DNA of 64,000 nucleotides from Mesoplasma syrphidae. Lineage in GTDB: Bacteria; Bacillota_I; Bacilli_A; Mycoplasmatales; Mycoplasmataceae. The notes under the pieces are model-generated. The model was not told the DNA's origin. It did no database searches and worked only from the letters and a program-made list of their open reading frames with translations. The translations under genes were made by a program, and so were the position numbers. Location of the stretch: NCBI RefSeq assembly GCF_002843565.1, contig NZ_CP025257.1, forward strand, positions 372,001-436,000, read 5' to 3'. Below are positions 32,870-43,353 of the stretch, one piece after another (the stretch's first letter is position 1; every line of letters starts with the position of its first letter).

Positions 32870-33217
32870 ATGGCAAATCAAAAAGTTCAAGCAAGAAAAG
32901 AATCATTAATTTTGAGAGAATTGACATTAATTTTAAATCGTGAAATGGATAATGAAATTTTAAAAGCCGTATCAATTTCTGAAGTTAGATTAACAAATGA
33001 TTCTGAAATGGCGAAAATATATTATACATTTTTGGCATTTAATTCTGAAATTGATCAAGAAAGCGTAGCTGAACAATTGGAACTTAATCATAAAAAAATT
33101 CGTATGAATTTAGCAAGAAAAATTCAAGTTCGCGCAGTTCCTGAATTGCAATTTATTTATGATACATCGTTAGATAATGCGAATAAAATTGAAAAAATTT
33201 TAAAAGATTTGAAATAG
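32870..33217 (+). CDS. rbfA: Ribosome-binding factor A
   Basis: 115 residues, usual for RbfA, a KH-like 30S maturation factor. The end ELQFIYDTSLDNANKIEKIL is the family signature (usual L.F..D.S...a..i..ll). It lies upstream of truB-ribF-rpsO, the usual downstream part of the nusA-infB operon, here split off by the two genes at 31.7-32.7 kb. Confidence 0.92.
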   Translation: MANQKVQARKESLILRELTLILNREMDNEILKAVSISEVRLTNDSEMAKIYYTFLAFNSEIDQESVAEQLELNHKKIRMNLARKIQVRAVPELQFIYDTSLDNANKIEKILKDLK

Positions 33218-33273
33218 TAAATAATAAAAGTTCAAGCATAGTCTTGATTTTTTTGTAGAAAGAGTATGTGAGC

Positions 33274-34143
33274 ATGATAAATAAATCGGGAGTTATTATT
33301 GTTAATAAGCCATCAGGAATTACTACTAATGGAGTCATTCAAAAAGTTAAGCGTAGCTTAGGAATTAAAAAAGTTGGGCATGCGGGAACATTGGATCCGT
33401 TGGCAACAGGAGTAGTTATTTGTTTAGTTAATAATGGAACTAAAGTTAGCGATTATTTATTAAATGCAGATAAAGCATATATTGTAACTATGAAACTATT
33501 TGTAGCAACAGATACTTATGATAGTGATGGAAAAATTTTACATACTCAGGTGCCATTTGAAATTAGTCAATCTCAAATTGAAGCAGTTGTTGCCAAATAT
33601 GACGGTTTAAATTATGATCAAACACCCCCAATTTATTCAGCAATTAAAGTTCAAGGTAAGAAATTATATGAATATGCTCTTGATAATCGGGAGGTCGAAA
33701 TTCAAAAACGAAATATTACGATTCAAAGTTTAAAATTACTTGGTTATGACCAAATAAAACAAGAAATTACTTTAGAAGTTAAATGTTCAAAGGGAACTTA
33801 TGTTCGTAGTTTAGTTGTTGACTTTGCCAATGATTTGCAAACAATTGCGCATGTTACAGCTTTGCAACGCACCAAATCAGGATCATTTACAATTGATGCA
33901 GCAATAAATATGCATGATATTAGTGAAAAGGATATTATTGATTTGCACACTGTATTACAAAATGAACAGCATTCAATTGTAAAAACTGATAATCTTAAGG
34001 ACGTCATGTTAGGTAAAAAAATTGTCCTTAACACTTCTGATAATCTTGTTTTTATCGAAGACGAACATCATAATATCTTGGCATGCTATGAACGTGACCA
34101 AAATAATGTCTTTAAATGCCGCCGTGGTGGACTAAATAACTAA
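33274..34143 (+). CDS. truB: tRNA pseudouridine(55) synthase
   Basis: 289 residues. It makes the conserved psi55 in the T loop of tRNAs. The catalytic motif GHAGTLDPLATGV (Asp in TLDP) is near residues 33-45; then QTPPIYSAIKVQGKKLYEYA and CSKGTYVRSLV are the next signatures. GTG at 33268 is in frame two codons earlier, but ATG 33274 is the more likely start. It is followed 8 bases later by ribF. Confidence 0.94.
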   Translation: MINKSGVIIVNKPSGITTNGVIQKVKRSLGIKKVGHAGTLDPLATGVVICLVNNGTKVSDYLLNADKAYIVTMKLFVATDTYDSDGKILHTQVPFEISQSQIEAVVAKYDGLNYDQTPPIYSAIKVQGKKLYEYALDNREVEIQKRNITIQSLKLLGYDQIKQEITLEVKCSKGTYVRSLVVDFANDLQTIAHVTALQRTKSGSFTIDAAINMHDISEKDIIDLHTVLQNEQHSIVKTDNLKDVMLGKKIVLNTSDNLVFIEDEHHNILACYERDQNNVFKCRRGGLNN

Positions 34144-34151
34144 GGAAATTT

Positions 34152-34721
34152 ATGGAACTAATTAAGATTGAAATTGATAATTTAAAAGTGATTGCAAAAA
34201 AAATTGCCAAATTCAAACGACCATTTGTTGCAACAATTGGGAATTTTGATGGAATGCATCTATATCATCAAAAAGTATTAGCAAAAGCTAAGGAATGAAG
34301 CCAATATTATGACCTTCCCATGGTTGTTATCAGCTTTAGCCAAAATATTTATGACTATTTAAATTATGAAGAGAATCGTATTACATCAACAAAACAAAAA
34401 GCAGAATATATTGAAAAAGTTTATGAATCTGAATTATTTATAGAAGTCCTGACTAATGATGAATTAGTTAATACTCCAAAAGAAACGTTTCTCAATATTT
34501 TAAAAGAGACTTTCAATATTGTTAGAGTTGTTGAAGGAGCTGATTTTAGGTTTGGAGCTCAAGGTAAAGGAACAGTTATAGATTTGCAAGCTGTTTTTGG
34601 ATTAGAAAATGTTTGAGTTGAGCCAAGAGCAAATGAAATTTCATCTACAAAGATTCGCAAATTATTGAAAAATGGCGATAAGCAAGCAGCTAATGATCTT
34701 CTAGGGATAAAAGTAAAATAA
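34152..34721 (+). CDS. ribF: FAD synthase (FMN adenylyltransferase) without riboflavin kinase domain
   Basis: 189 residues, against about 310 for bifunctional RibF. The nucleotidyltransferase half is complete: TIGNFDGMHLYHQ near residue 28, then GADFRFGAQGKG and the ISSTKIRKLL signature near the end. The riboflavin kinase domain that would follow is missing and no separate kinase is seen nearby. It converts FMN to FAD. Standard position downstream of truB. Confidence 0.9.
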
Positions 34722-34772
34722 CTAATGTATTTAAAAGTTTATTATGTTATTATTTTATAGGTGATTGTTTAC

Positions 34773-34805
34773 CAAAGTTTCTATCTTTCCCGAGATGTTA
34801 CTTTG
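34773..34805 (+). promoter_or_regulatory. Leader hairpin upstream of rpsO, possible S15 control site
   Basis: CAAAGT (34773-34778) pairs with ACTTTG (34800-34805), and ATCT (34783-34786) pairs with AGAT (34793-34796) inside it. It ends 39 bases before the rpsO ATG. S15 often represses its own mRNA through leader structures; that role here is an inference. Confidence 0.45.
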
Positions 34806-34844
34806 ATAAAACGCTAATAATCAAAATAAAAGGGAGAAACCACA

Positions 34845-35111
34845 ATGGTATCAAAAGAAAGAAAATTAGAATTAATTAAAGAATTTGGTGGATCAGAAAA
34901 AAATACAGGTCTGGCTGAAGTTCAAGTAGCTATCTTAACTGAAGATATTGCAAATATGACTGAGCACTTAAAAGTACATAAAAAAGATGTTCCGACAAGA
35001 AGAACATTGTTAAAAAAAGTTGCTCAAAGAAGACATTTATTAGACTTTTTGGCTAGAAATGATGTAAATCGTTATAAAGCAATTATTGAAAAATTGGGAT
35101 TAAGAAAATAA
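34845..35111 (+). CDS. rpsO: 30S ribosomal protein S15
   Basis: 88 residues, the standard length. It binds 16S rRNA early in 30S assembly. Conserved features [23 protein letters not shown] and the [18 protein letters not shown] region are complete. ATG follows aagggag. There are no TGA codons. A tRNA-Gly gene with its own promoter follows. Confidence 0.96.
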   Translation: MVSKERKLELIKEFGGSEKNTGLAEVQVAILTEDIANMTEHLKVHKKDVPTRRTLLKKVAQRRHLLDFLARNDVNRYKAIIEKLGLRK

Positions 35112-35141
35112 TCAAAATTTTGTAAAAAAGGAAAAAATATC

Positions 35142-35170
35142 TTGACACTCATATAAAAATTATTTATTAT
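35142..35170 (+). promoter_or_regulatory. Promoter of tRNA-Gly
   Basis: TTGACA at 35142-35147 and TATTAT at 35165-35170 with a 17-base spacer, 18 bases before the tRNA. Confidence 0.8.
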
Positions 35171-35187
35171 ATAAGAGTGTTAAACAT

Positions 35188-35261
35188 GCAGGTGTAGTTT
35201 AATGGTAGAACTTCAGCCTTCCAAGCTGACTGTGAGGGTTCGATTCCCTTCACCTGCTCCA
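35188..35261 (+). tRNA. tRNA-Gly (anticodon TCC)
   Basis: Acceptor GCAGGTG/CACCTGC, anticodon loop CTTCCAA, T arm GGGTTCGATTCCC, CCA encoded. It has its own promoter and terminator. Confidence 0.95.
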
Positions 35262-35275
35262 TTATGAAATAGTTT

Positions 35276-35299
35276 AGAGCTCTTAGGAGTTCTTTTTTT
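35276..35299 (+). terminator. Terminator of tRNA-Gly
   Basis: AGAGCTC (35276-35282) pairs with GAGTTCT (35287-35293, one G-T pair), followed by seven T. Confidence 0.8.
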
Positions 35300-35426
35300 A
35301 TTATCATATTTAGTAAAATAATTTACTATTTTGTAAAATAATAACCAAAATAAACTAAAAATTTTTGACAAAAATATTAAATGATCAATGAACTATAATT
35401 AGAATAAATTGAATTGAGGGACTAGA

Positions 35427-36500
35427 ATGAAATCATACTTTAGAATACTCGGCAATTTCCGAAAAAAGTTGCGCTCGAATAAATATCTTGATGGCTTTGA
35501 ATCTACAAACCAAAGTGTTTTATTAAAACAACAAGTTGATAAAAGTAATGCAATCGATGATTCGCAAGCATTTGGATTGTTGAGTAACTTTTATACAATT
35601 GGTGACAGTTTGAGCGATGTTAATGGTCTGACTTCAGTTTTTAGCGCTTCTTTGCGAAAACAAATTAATGTAAGTTACCCAAGTGTTAATAATTCTTACA
35701 CAAATGGCGATAATGCAGCGCTACTAGTTGCTAAACATTTTAAAGTTGAAAACTTTACGGCTGGATTTGATTATCAAACAGCGAACAATCATTTTGTTAA
35801 GCATGGGAAAAATTATGCAATTGCAGGAGCAACAGCTGCAGAAATTTCTTCGGGATTTGGTTTAATGCTTAACAATTTCAAAATTAAAGATCAGGCAGTT
35901 TCGCTTCTTAAGCAACATAAAATTAGTTTTAATGATTTACTTTTTATTGAAATTGGGGGTAATGACTTATTTCAAATCGTTGATCTTCCAATTAGCAAGC
36001 AACGAAATAAGATTAGTGAAGCAGTAGCTAATATTCAGTCAACACTGCTGTTGTTACTAAACAATGGTTTAAAAAAAATTATATTGGCAAATGCTCCAGA
36101 TATTAGCCGCCTACCCAAATATCTAAATACGCCTTTAGCCAAAACAACAAAAAGATTAAGTAGAGAATTTAATCGAAAACTTCAAAAAATGTTTGTTAAA
36201 GTTAATACTCAATATTGTCATACTATGTATTTTTATGATCTTCAAAAAAAGTTTAAGTGCATGCTAAAAAAATTTGATGGTGACACTTCACAAGCTCCTA
36301 CAACAATTAAAAGAGATTTTAGGGCTGTAATTAAGCGATGCACAGTTGAAATTGAATTTAACAATAATATTAAACCAGAACAACTAGATAACTACTTCTT
36401 TTTTGATGAAGCGCATCCAACAAAATGAGCGCATTTTGAAGTGGCCCAAGATCTCATTAAAATTGCTGAAAAAATGACTAAAAAATAGTTTTCCAAAATA
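35427..36500 (+). CDS. GDSL-family lipase/esterase, no signal peptide
   Basis: 357 residues, paralogous to the lipoprotein lipase 1 kb downstream. GDSLSD with the nucleophile Ser near residue 60, GGND oxyanion block near 177, and DEAHPTKWAH with the catalytic Asp-His near 328. Unlike its paralog, the N-terminus (MKSYFRILGNFRKKLRSNK) is short and basic, with no hydrophobic core or lipobox, so the protein is probably cytoplasmic. TGA in the TKWAH motif is Trp. The stop lies within the terminator hairpin. Substrate likely a lipid or acyl ester. Confidence 0.85.
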
Positions 36501-36532
36501 AAATATGTATCAAAATGGTACATATTTTATTT
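36494..36532 (+). terminator. Terminator after the first GDSL gene
   Basis: AAAATAAAATATGTA (36494-36508) pairs exactly with TACATATTTTATTTT (36518-36532). The TAA stop of the gene lies in the 5' arm. Confidence 0.8.
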
Positions 36533-36604
36533 TAAGCATATATAATATTTAAAGTATTTGAAGTATTAGTCTCATTTTGAGAGTATAAAAAGAAGGTATG
36601 ATAT

Positions 36605-37537
36605 ATGAAAAAAATAGGGAAAAGAATATCAATTGTCTTGGCAGCAATCGGGATGGGAACGACTGCTATTATTTCTGTGGGATTGGTAACTCCAGGAATG
36701 GGACTTGAGTCATATAAATTTATTAACAGTGTCAAAAAACAGATTAACACTAATTTTGCTAAAAACAAATTTGTTATTGATGGTTCAAGTTTGGTATATG
36801 AAATGATTGTTAACTCAGCAATTAAAAGTAGTTATAAAGCTGATGCATTGTCATCAACTAACTGATACAGTGCAAAAGAATCAAATTCGAAGCGAATTGA
36901 TGAATACAACAAGTTTATTGATAACTGATTTGATGCTCGATGAGGTGAAACTATTAAAAATAAGCAAGACATTGATTTAAATGATGTTTCAATGGATTTA
37001 ATTAAATTTGATAAGGCATTTGCAACTGAATTTCATAGTTATGGATATGTCAATCCAGGATTTACATGAATTTTTAAAAAAGGTGTTGCAAAAGACATGT
37101 TAAGTTTTAATTTAAAAAACACTGAAATGTATCAAGAAGCTTTAGAAAAACAAACTACTATTGAGCAAAACTTTTATGATTCGAAAGTTAAGCATACTGG
37201 GCCAGGACTTAATGGAATTGATGTAACAAGTTCATTAGGAAGTTATATTGTCAATAACAAAGTTTGATTTATTAATATTCAACGTGCAAATGTTGATTAT
37301 GCTTTAAATGATCCAATTGCTAAAGCAGCAGGGGTTTTCAAAGACAAAACATTAACTTCTGCTGACTTGCCGAGTTTAATTACGGCTGATGATTTATATC
37401 AACCTAATTTTACAAGCGGAATTATTGTTACAGCCATTGGAACATGAATGTTATTGGTTATTACACCAATTGTTTTAACTAGTGGAACAATTGTAATTGT
37501 GACTGTAAATGTTAAAAGTAAAAAGGGTGGGCAATAA
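36605..37537 (+). CDS. Membrane-anchored protein with helices at both ends
   Basis: 310 residues. An N-terminal hydrophobic segment (about 8-30) and a C-terminal one (about 276-302), with a soluble ~240-residue domain between them, so the central domain is likely outside the cell. The domain is rich in Lys, Asp and Asn, and contains GINGID-like VDVTSS, not a recognised motif. It lies between the two GDSL lipase genes, 4 bases before the second, so it is co-transcribed with it and may work with it. Function unknown. Confidence 0.75.
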
Positions 37538-37541
37538 TTTT

Positions 37542-38633
37542 ATGAAGCGATTTTTAGCTATTATTGGAACAATTATTTTAGCCTTATCACCAATTGCTGT
37601 AGTTTCTGCTTGCACAGTTCCCCAAAAAAAGAATATTGACTTTGATCGCTTGGTTGGACTAGATATTGATAAGTCAAAGGCAATTGATGATTCAAATAAC
37701 ACTGGGCTTTTTACTAATTTTTATACAATAGGGGATAGTTTAAGCGATGTTAATGGATTGACATCAGCGCTGAGTATGGCTCTTGGAACAACAATTAAGT
37801 TTAGTGAACCAAGTTTTAACAGTTCGTTCACTAATGGAAATACGGCTGCTGCAAATTTAGCTGCAAAACTTGGAATTGAAAAATTTGAATCAGGATTTGA
37901 TTACAAAATAGGACAAGCATCTTTAAGTAAGTTTGGTAAAAACTATGCGATTGGAGGAGCCACAGCTGCAAAAGCTAGTGGACCTATGGGAGCGATTGTA
38001 AATTATTTTAAAATTCAAGACCAAGCAGAAGCAATTATCAAGCAGCACAAAGTTAAATCAACTGATTTGGTTCTTTTAGAAATTGGGGGAAATGATTTGT
38101 TTGGAATGATGGGAACAAGCGATGCTAATAAAGCTGTAAAAATGGCTGAAGCAATGGAAAATATTAAAAATGCAATGTTGACATTGCTAAATAATGGAAT
38201 TACTAACATTGTTGTTATGAATGCTCCTGATATTAGTCGCATTCCCACATATAACAGTCAAAATGACAAAATTAAGCAAGAAGCAAAGGCTTTAAGTTAT
38301 GAATTTAATGCTCGTTTTAACACTGTTTTTGAAGAAGTCAATAAAAACTATGGAAACTCAATGCAAATGTATGACTTAATGAAAAGTTTTAATGAAATGT
38401 TAAAGGAATATGAAAAAGAAAATAAAGATTTTGAAAAACCAGCAACAACTACAAAATTTGATTTAAATAAAATTTTAGAAACTGGCGTTATTCCAGTTGA
38501 ATATAATGAAGGTATCTCAGAAAAAACAATTGACAACTACTTTTTTTATGACGCAGTTCATCCAACCAAATGAGCACACGAAAAAGTCGCTAATGACTTA
38601 GAACAGCTTGTTATGAAATGAGGTGCTAAATAA
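37542..38633 (+). CDS. GDSL-family lipase/esterase lipoprotein
   Basis: 363 residues. Lipoprotein signal MKRFLAIIGTIILALSPIAV followed by VSAC, so it is anchored at the cell surface. The catalytic layout matches the paralog: GDSLSD near 64, GGND near 182, and DAVHPTKWAH near 337. Best start is ATG 37542; an in-frame ATG at 37509 lies within the upstream gene. Ser/Asp/His triad complete. It may act on host or own lipids. The stop overlaps the next gene's start (taATG), so translation is coupled. Confidence 0.9.
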
Positions 38634-40714
38634 TGAAAAAATTATTATGCATTTTGGGAGCATTTACAATTGTAGCTAGTTCAGGGGCAACCATTGTTAG
38701 TTGTGGATCAATTCCCAATGATATTGCTTATTCAGAAACAACTAATAATGAGAATAATTTAAAATTAGCTACAACTGAAATTGCCAAAACTTTAATTTTG
38801 AATGACCAAACTGGAATTGATGCAAATTATATGTTTGAAAACTTTACTTCAGCGCAACGTTTAAGCAATATTGAAGGATTTGATTTAACTGAACCTACTA
38901 TGACAGAATATACTCGCTTAAACGAATGAGCAAAGCTTTATTTTAGCGTCTCAAATGTATTTGATAAGCAATCAATTGTAACAAATGCTAATTTAGCAGT
39001 TCGCAAGCAAGTAATCTCTAATAGCAAAGGAATTCTTGAAACAATTTCTGGATTAGGAGATGCTATCAAATTGTTAACAAAGGGCAACACTTTAGAAGCT
39101 ATTGTAGGAATTCTTACTAATTCGGTAATTCTGCAAGCCTTTATTTCAACTGATTTGGCAGACTTTATTAAAACATTGTCATTACCAATTGATACTATTG
39201 AAGAATTGGCTTATGCATTTGATGATTTAAACTATGAAAATTATTCTTATCAGGAAGTTTTAAATGCAAGCTCAATTGAACTAAGCAATGGACTGCGTAA
39301 TATTTTAGGTTTTGATAATATAACTGAAGTGACAGTCAACAATGATGTTGCTAATTTTAATCAAGCAGCAGTCAATATAGCAAAAATATTAGGAATGTTA
39401 ATGAATGGAAAATCTGAAGTCAAAGTTAACATGTTTAATAGTGTTCGTGGTTTAGCACAAATAATTCGTTTTGGTCGTGGTATGTTAGCATATATAGTTC
39501 AGTTTGATCAATATCGCGATTATACAGCGCAAAAAGGTGATTATTTATTTTCTGATAAAGAAAATAATAATACCATTGTTGATAAAGTTTTGAAGAGACA
39601 ATTTGTTAAGGAAGACAATTATATTGATTTTAAAAAACTTGTTGTCAATATAAGCAGTATTTTCACAGTAGATGATGAGGGTTATAACTTTCAAAAGTTA
39701 ATGGCAATGCTTTTTGCTAAAACACCAAAATATCTTGCTACTTCGAGATTAGGTTTAGCGCCACTATTTAATGAAGTTTTAAAGTCATATGTAGAGGCAA
39801 ATATACCTAATGGGAAAATATTAGGAGCTTTTATCCCAACTCTAACAGGAAGTTTATTTGATGCTTTGGCAAATCGAGGATCACTTGATAGCTTAGTTTT
39901 GGCGCTTACACTAGCAACAGTTACTTCTCCACCGGAATTGAAAGAGAAAATGAAGCAAGTGACAAAGGCATTGAGGGCTTCAAAATTAAACAAGAATCTT
40001 TATAGTGAACTTTATTCAGGAAACTTGCTAGAAGAACTTGGTCCAATTCTGGCACCATTAGATATTAGCTTACCGATGATTTCAGAATTTAACATTAAGA
40101 CTTTGCTATCGAGACCAACAATTGATAATGAATCTATTTCAGGAATCTTAAATAAAATTTGTAAAGAATTAGATCTTAACATTAATGTTGTTAATCAAGA
40201 GAGCAAATACTCAGAACAACCCCTAAAGCTAAATAAAATAAGTAATGTGATTTACTCGTTAACAAAAAAAGTTACTTGAGAAGAGCAAAAAAATAATCAA
40301 ATCAAGATTGTTACTACTTCAGTTTTGGAAAAAGCCTTAAAAAATCCATACCAAATGTTTGAAGTATTGGGATATAACAAAATAACTAAAAAGTTTGATG
40401 ATGGTAGTCCTTTAGCTGCAATCAAAGATATGTTAGGCGATGGTGTAGCCATTGCAGAACTATTACAAATCTTAAAAGTGTTTAGTCATGGAGTAGATAC
40501 TAGTGTCAATCAAGAAATTGAGGCCATTATTCAAACCCAACTTATGGATCCAACAAAATGAACAATTACCTCTTATAATAAAAAACAAAGTGGTAAAATT
40601 ATAAAAGAATTGTCTGTAAGCATTAATTACCAAAGCGATCAATATCAGTTAAAAATTGTGCGCCAAAAAACAGGGTATTTTAAAGTAGATACATTCACAA
40701 AACTAAGTAAATAG
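38633..40714 (+). CDS. Large lipoprotein, unknown function
   Basis: 693 residues. Signal MKKLLCILGAFTIVASSGAT then IVSC gives the lipobox Cys. The mature part is mostly helical, with many Leu/Ile/Lys segments, and no named domain was recognised. Two TGA Trp codons lie near 38927 and 40280. Its ATG is fused with the stop of the GDSL lipase gene (TAATG), so it is co-translated with it, and degV follows 16 bases downstream. The joint order suggests a surface lipid-handling unit; that is an inference. Confidence 0.82.
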
Positions 40715-40730
40715 AAAGAATGAACAGACA

Positions 40731-41570
40731 ATGAAAATAGCAATATTAACAGATTCATCATATGACGGAAAAATTGATGAATACAAAGATTTGTATCTGG
40801 TACCTTTAATTATAAACACTGAAGATGGGCGTGATATTCTTGATGACAATAATTTGGCTAAAGAAGAGTTTTATCAATTATTAGATAGTCAACCACTAAA
40901 AACATCTCAAGCCACTCCGGGACAATTAATGCAAGTCTGGGATGAATTATTAGTAAATTACGATCAAATAATTTATTTACCAATTTCAAAAGGACTATCG
41001 GGCCAATTTGCAAACGCCCGTATGATGAGTGAAACTGAAGAGGCATATAAAGGTAAAGTTTTTGTTTGCGATGGCAATAATGTTTCAATCATTACCCAAA
41101 AGACTGTTAAGCAAATAGCTTTTTGAATTGCTGAAAATAAAACTGGATTTGAGATTTTAGAACTAGTGAAAGAGCTTTCAAGTAAATTTACAACGTTTAT
41201 TATTCCCAAGAATCTTGAAACACTAAAGCGTGGTGGGCGAATAACTCCGACTGCTGCTGCGCTTGCAAAAATGCTAAAAATTATTCCAATATTAAGATAC
41301 GATGGAACAATTGATAAAGAAGATACTGCAAGAACATTTAAAAGAGCTATCAAGGAATCATTAAAATTAATCAAAAAAGAGTGTCATGGTACAAAATTTA
41401 TTGATGTTGCGTATTCACGCTTTTCATCCGAAGATTTTGAAATGATTCTGAAAATTATTAATGATGAGGGTTTTAAAATTGGTACTATCTCAGAATTAAC
41501 TAATGTAATTATTGCTCATACGGGTCGAGAAACAGTCGCCTTATGTGGATGAAAAAACACAATTAAATAA
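40731..41570 (+). CDS. degV: DegV-family fatty-acid-binding protein
   Basis: 279 residues, normal for DegV/FakB. It binds a fatty acid in the cytoplasm and in Firmicutes presents it to fatty-acid kinase FakA. The start KIAILTDSSYD and the later SKGLSGQFANAR (lipid-phosphate loop region) and RGGRITPTAA are typical. The lipase and lipoprotein genes sit directly upstream. No FakA gene in this window. Confidence 0.9.
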
Positions 41571-41576
41571 AGTCAA

Positions 41577-41603
41577 AAATAAGTTGCGAAACTTATTTTT
41601 TAA
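41577..41603 (+). terminator. Terminator after degV
   Basis: AAATAAGTT pairs with AACTTATTT around a short loop and is followed by T's. Confidence 0.75.
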
Positions 41604-41672
41604 CTTTTAAAAGGGCTTTTTCCTAAAATAAAATAGATAATTGTATAATAAGATAAATAAAGGAGACAAACT

Positions 41673-42428
41673 ATGGACGAAGAACAAACAAAGATCGATT
41701 CTTACTGACAACAAATGCGTCAATTTTCATCATCAAGAACTAATTTTTGAATTAGTTTACTGTCAGAACTTTGTTTAACAATCATTCCATTTATTGCTTT
41801 ATGATTAGTTGTTGGTCCTGATTTTAGGGCTTACAGTTTTAATGTTTATATTTCGAAATTACATAGCAACTTCGGAATTTTAATAGCAATCATAATAGGC
41901 TATTTTGTTTATGCTCTTTTATTTAATACAATATTATTTTTTGTTCGTCTTCAAAAAGCTGATTCATTTACATATACATGCGGATTAGCAATTGTGGGTG
42001 CATCAATAATTTTAAATGGCGCATGGATGATTAATTGAGAAGTTGCCAAGCAAACTGAAATGCTAAAAATTTTTATAAGATTTTTATTAGCTGTGGTATT
42101 AGGAATTATTGGTGTAATTTTTGGAGTCTTATTAACTAATTTAGCTCGTAACTGAGCATACAAAATTGAAGAAGAGGATCGGGAAATCTTGTCAGCTTAT
42201 CGCCAAGGTTTGCCAGTTCCTTCAAAGCATCACCTTCGTGTTGTTCGAGCTGAAAAACTAGCGCAAAAGCACGAAGCAGATCGCCAGGAACTTGAACTGT
42301 TTAAGGAACAATTAAATACTCGTCTTCTTGAAAGCTATGAGGATAAGAAGGCTAATGAAAAGGCCGCCATTATTAGAGCAAAGTTGGATAAAAAAGAGTC
42401 CAAAAAACGAAAACAAAAAATATCTTAA
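41673..42428 (+). CDS. Membrane protein with long charged C-terminal helix
   Basis: 251 residues. Four hydrophobic helices (about 25-48, 66-92, 102-118, 132-158) followed by a ~90-residue Lys/Glu/Arg-rich cytoplasmic helix, probably coiled coil. TATAAT at 41644-41649 gives a promoter and aaaggag an RBS. It ends 9 bases before the next membrane-protein gene, so the two form an operon. No family named. Confidence 0.78.
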
Positions 42429-42437
42429 GGAGAGAAA

Positions 42438-43316
42438 ATGCATCAAAAAACTAAGACCGAAGTTCGTAAGTTTTATTACGACTTTACGAAAAAGTATTTT
42501 GTAACAAGTAAGCCACTGCTAATATTATTTATTTCTGATATGATGCTATTTGCAGCAGTTTGCGTTTCATTTTTTACAAAATTGGCTTTACCAGATATGA
42601 ATGAGACAGCCGAGAGCGTCTTAAACTATTTAATTATTATAAGTTCATTTTATATTTTGTTAAAATTTACGATAACTAACTTTATGTATGATTCAATGTA
42701 TTTTAAAAAGATTTGCATTTATCAAGAAAATTTGGAATTAAAAGCAATGGAAGTCAAAACCCAACGTGTTATTAATTACATGCCTTTTCAATTTGTTGTT
42801 TTAATGATTTCATTAAACATTATTGTTGTGGTCATATTAAACTTTGAAGTAGAATTAATTTTTAATAGTGCAACAATCGTTAAAGTGTTAGTAACAACAC
42901 TAAGTACCTTATTATTAATTCCATCATTTTCTACATCATTAAACAAAATTTCAACAATCAAAAGTAGTGTAAATAATAATTACAAGTTGCTAATTCGTGA
43001 TCAATTTTATGCAAATAAAGATTTTATTAAAAATCACGAAGTTATTAATAACTATGAATTTATTGAATTTACTGATTTATCAGTTGTTTCTAAAAAGGGA
43101 TTGTTTTTAATAACTGATGTAAAAGACGCAAAATGCAAAAAAGTTTTATTGGACCATAATTTGATGGTACTTGATACTTATAAAGAAATTTGAGATAAAT
43201 ATACTGATTTTTTAGAATACATCAGTCAAGAAAAATCTAAAGGACGTGATCGTCGTTTGGCATTTCTAATTCAAAGAGTCTTTGATTCAGTATTTATTGA
43301 CATGTTAGATATTTAA
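42438..43316 (+). CDS. Membrane protein with large soluble domain
   Basis: 292 residues. Four hydrophobic segments near the N-terminus (about 26-48, 63-82, 120-142, 150-170) and a soluble C-terminal half of ~110 residues with Asp/Lys-rich loops (ITDVKDAKCKKVLLD). It is the second gene of a two-gene operon after the 251-residue membrane protein. Function unknown. It ends 15 bases from the convergent gene's stop and shares a palindromic terminator. Confidence 0.78.
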
Positions 43317-43327
43317 TAAGAAAAATA

Positions 43328-43353
43328 AAATTAGCATTTAAATGCTAATTTTT
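43328..43353. terminator. Palindromic bidirectional terminator overlapping a stop codon
   Basis: AAATTAGCATTTAAATGCTAATTT is a perfect palindrome at about 43328-43351, extended by a T run. It contains the last four codons and the stop of the minus-strand kinase gene. Confidence 0.8.
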
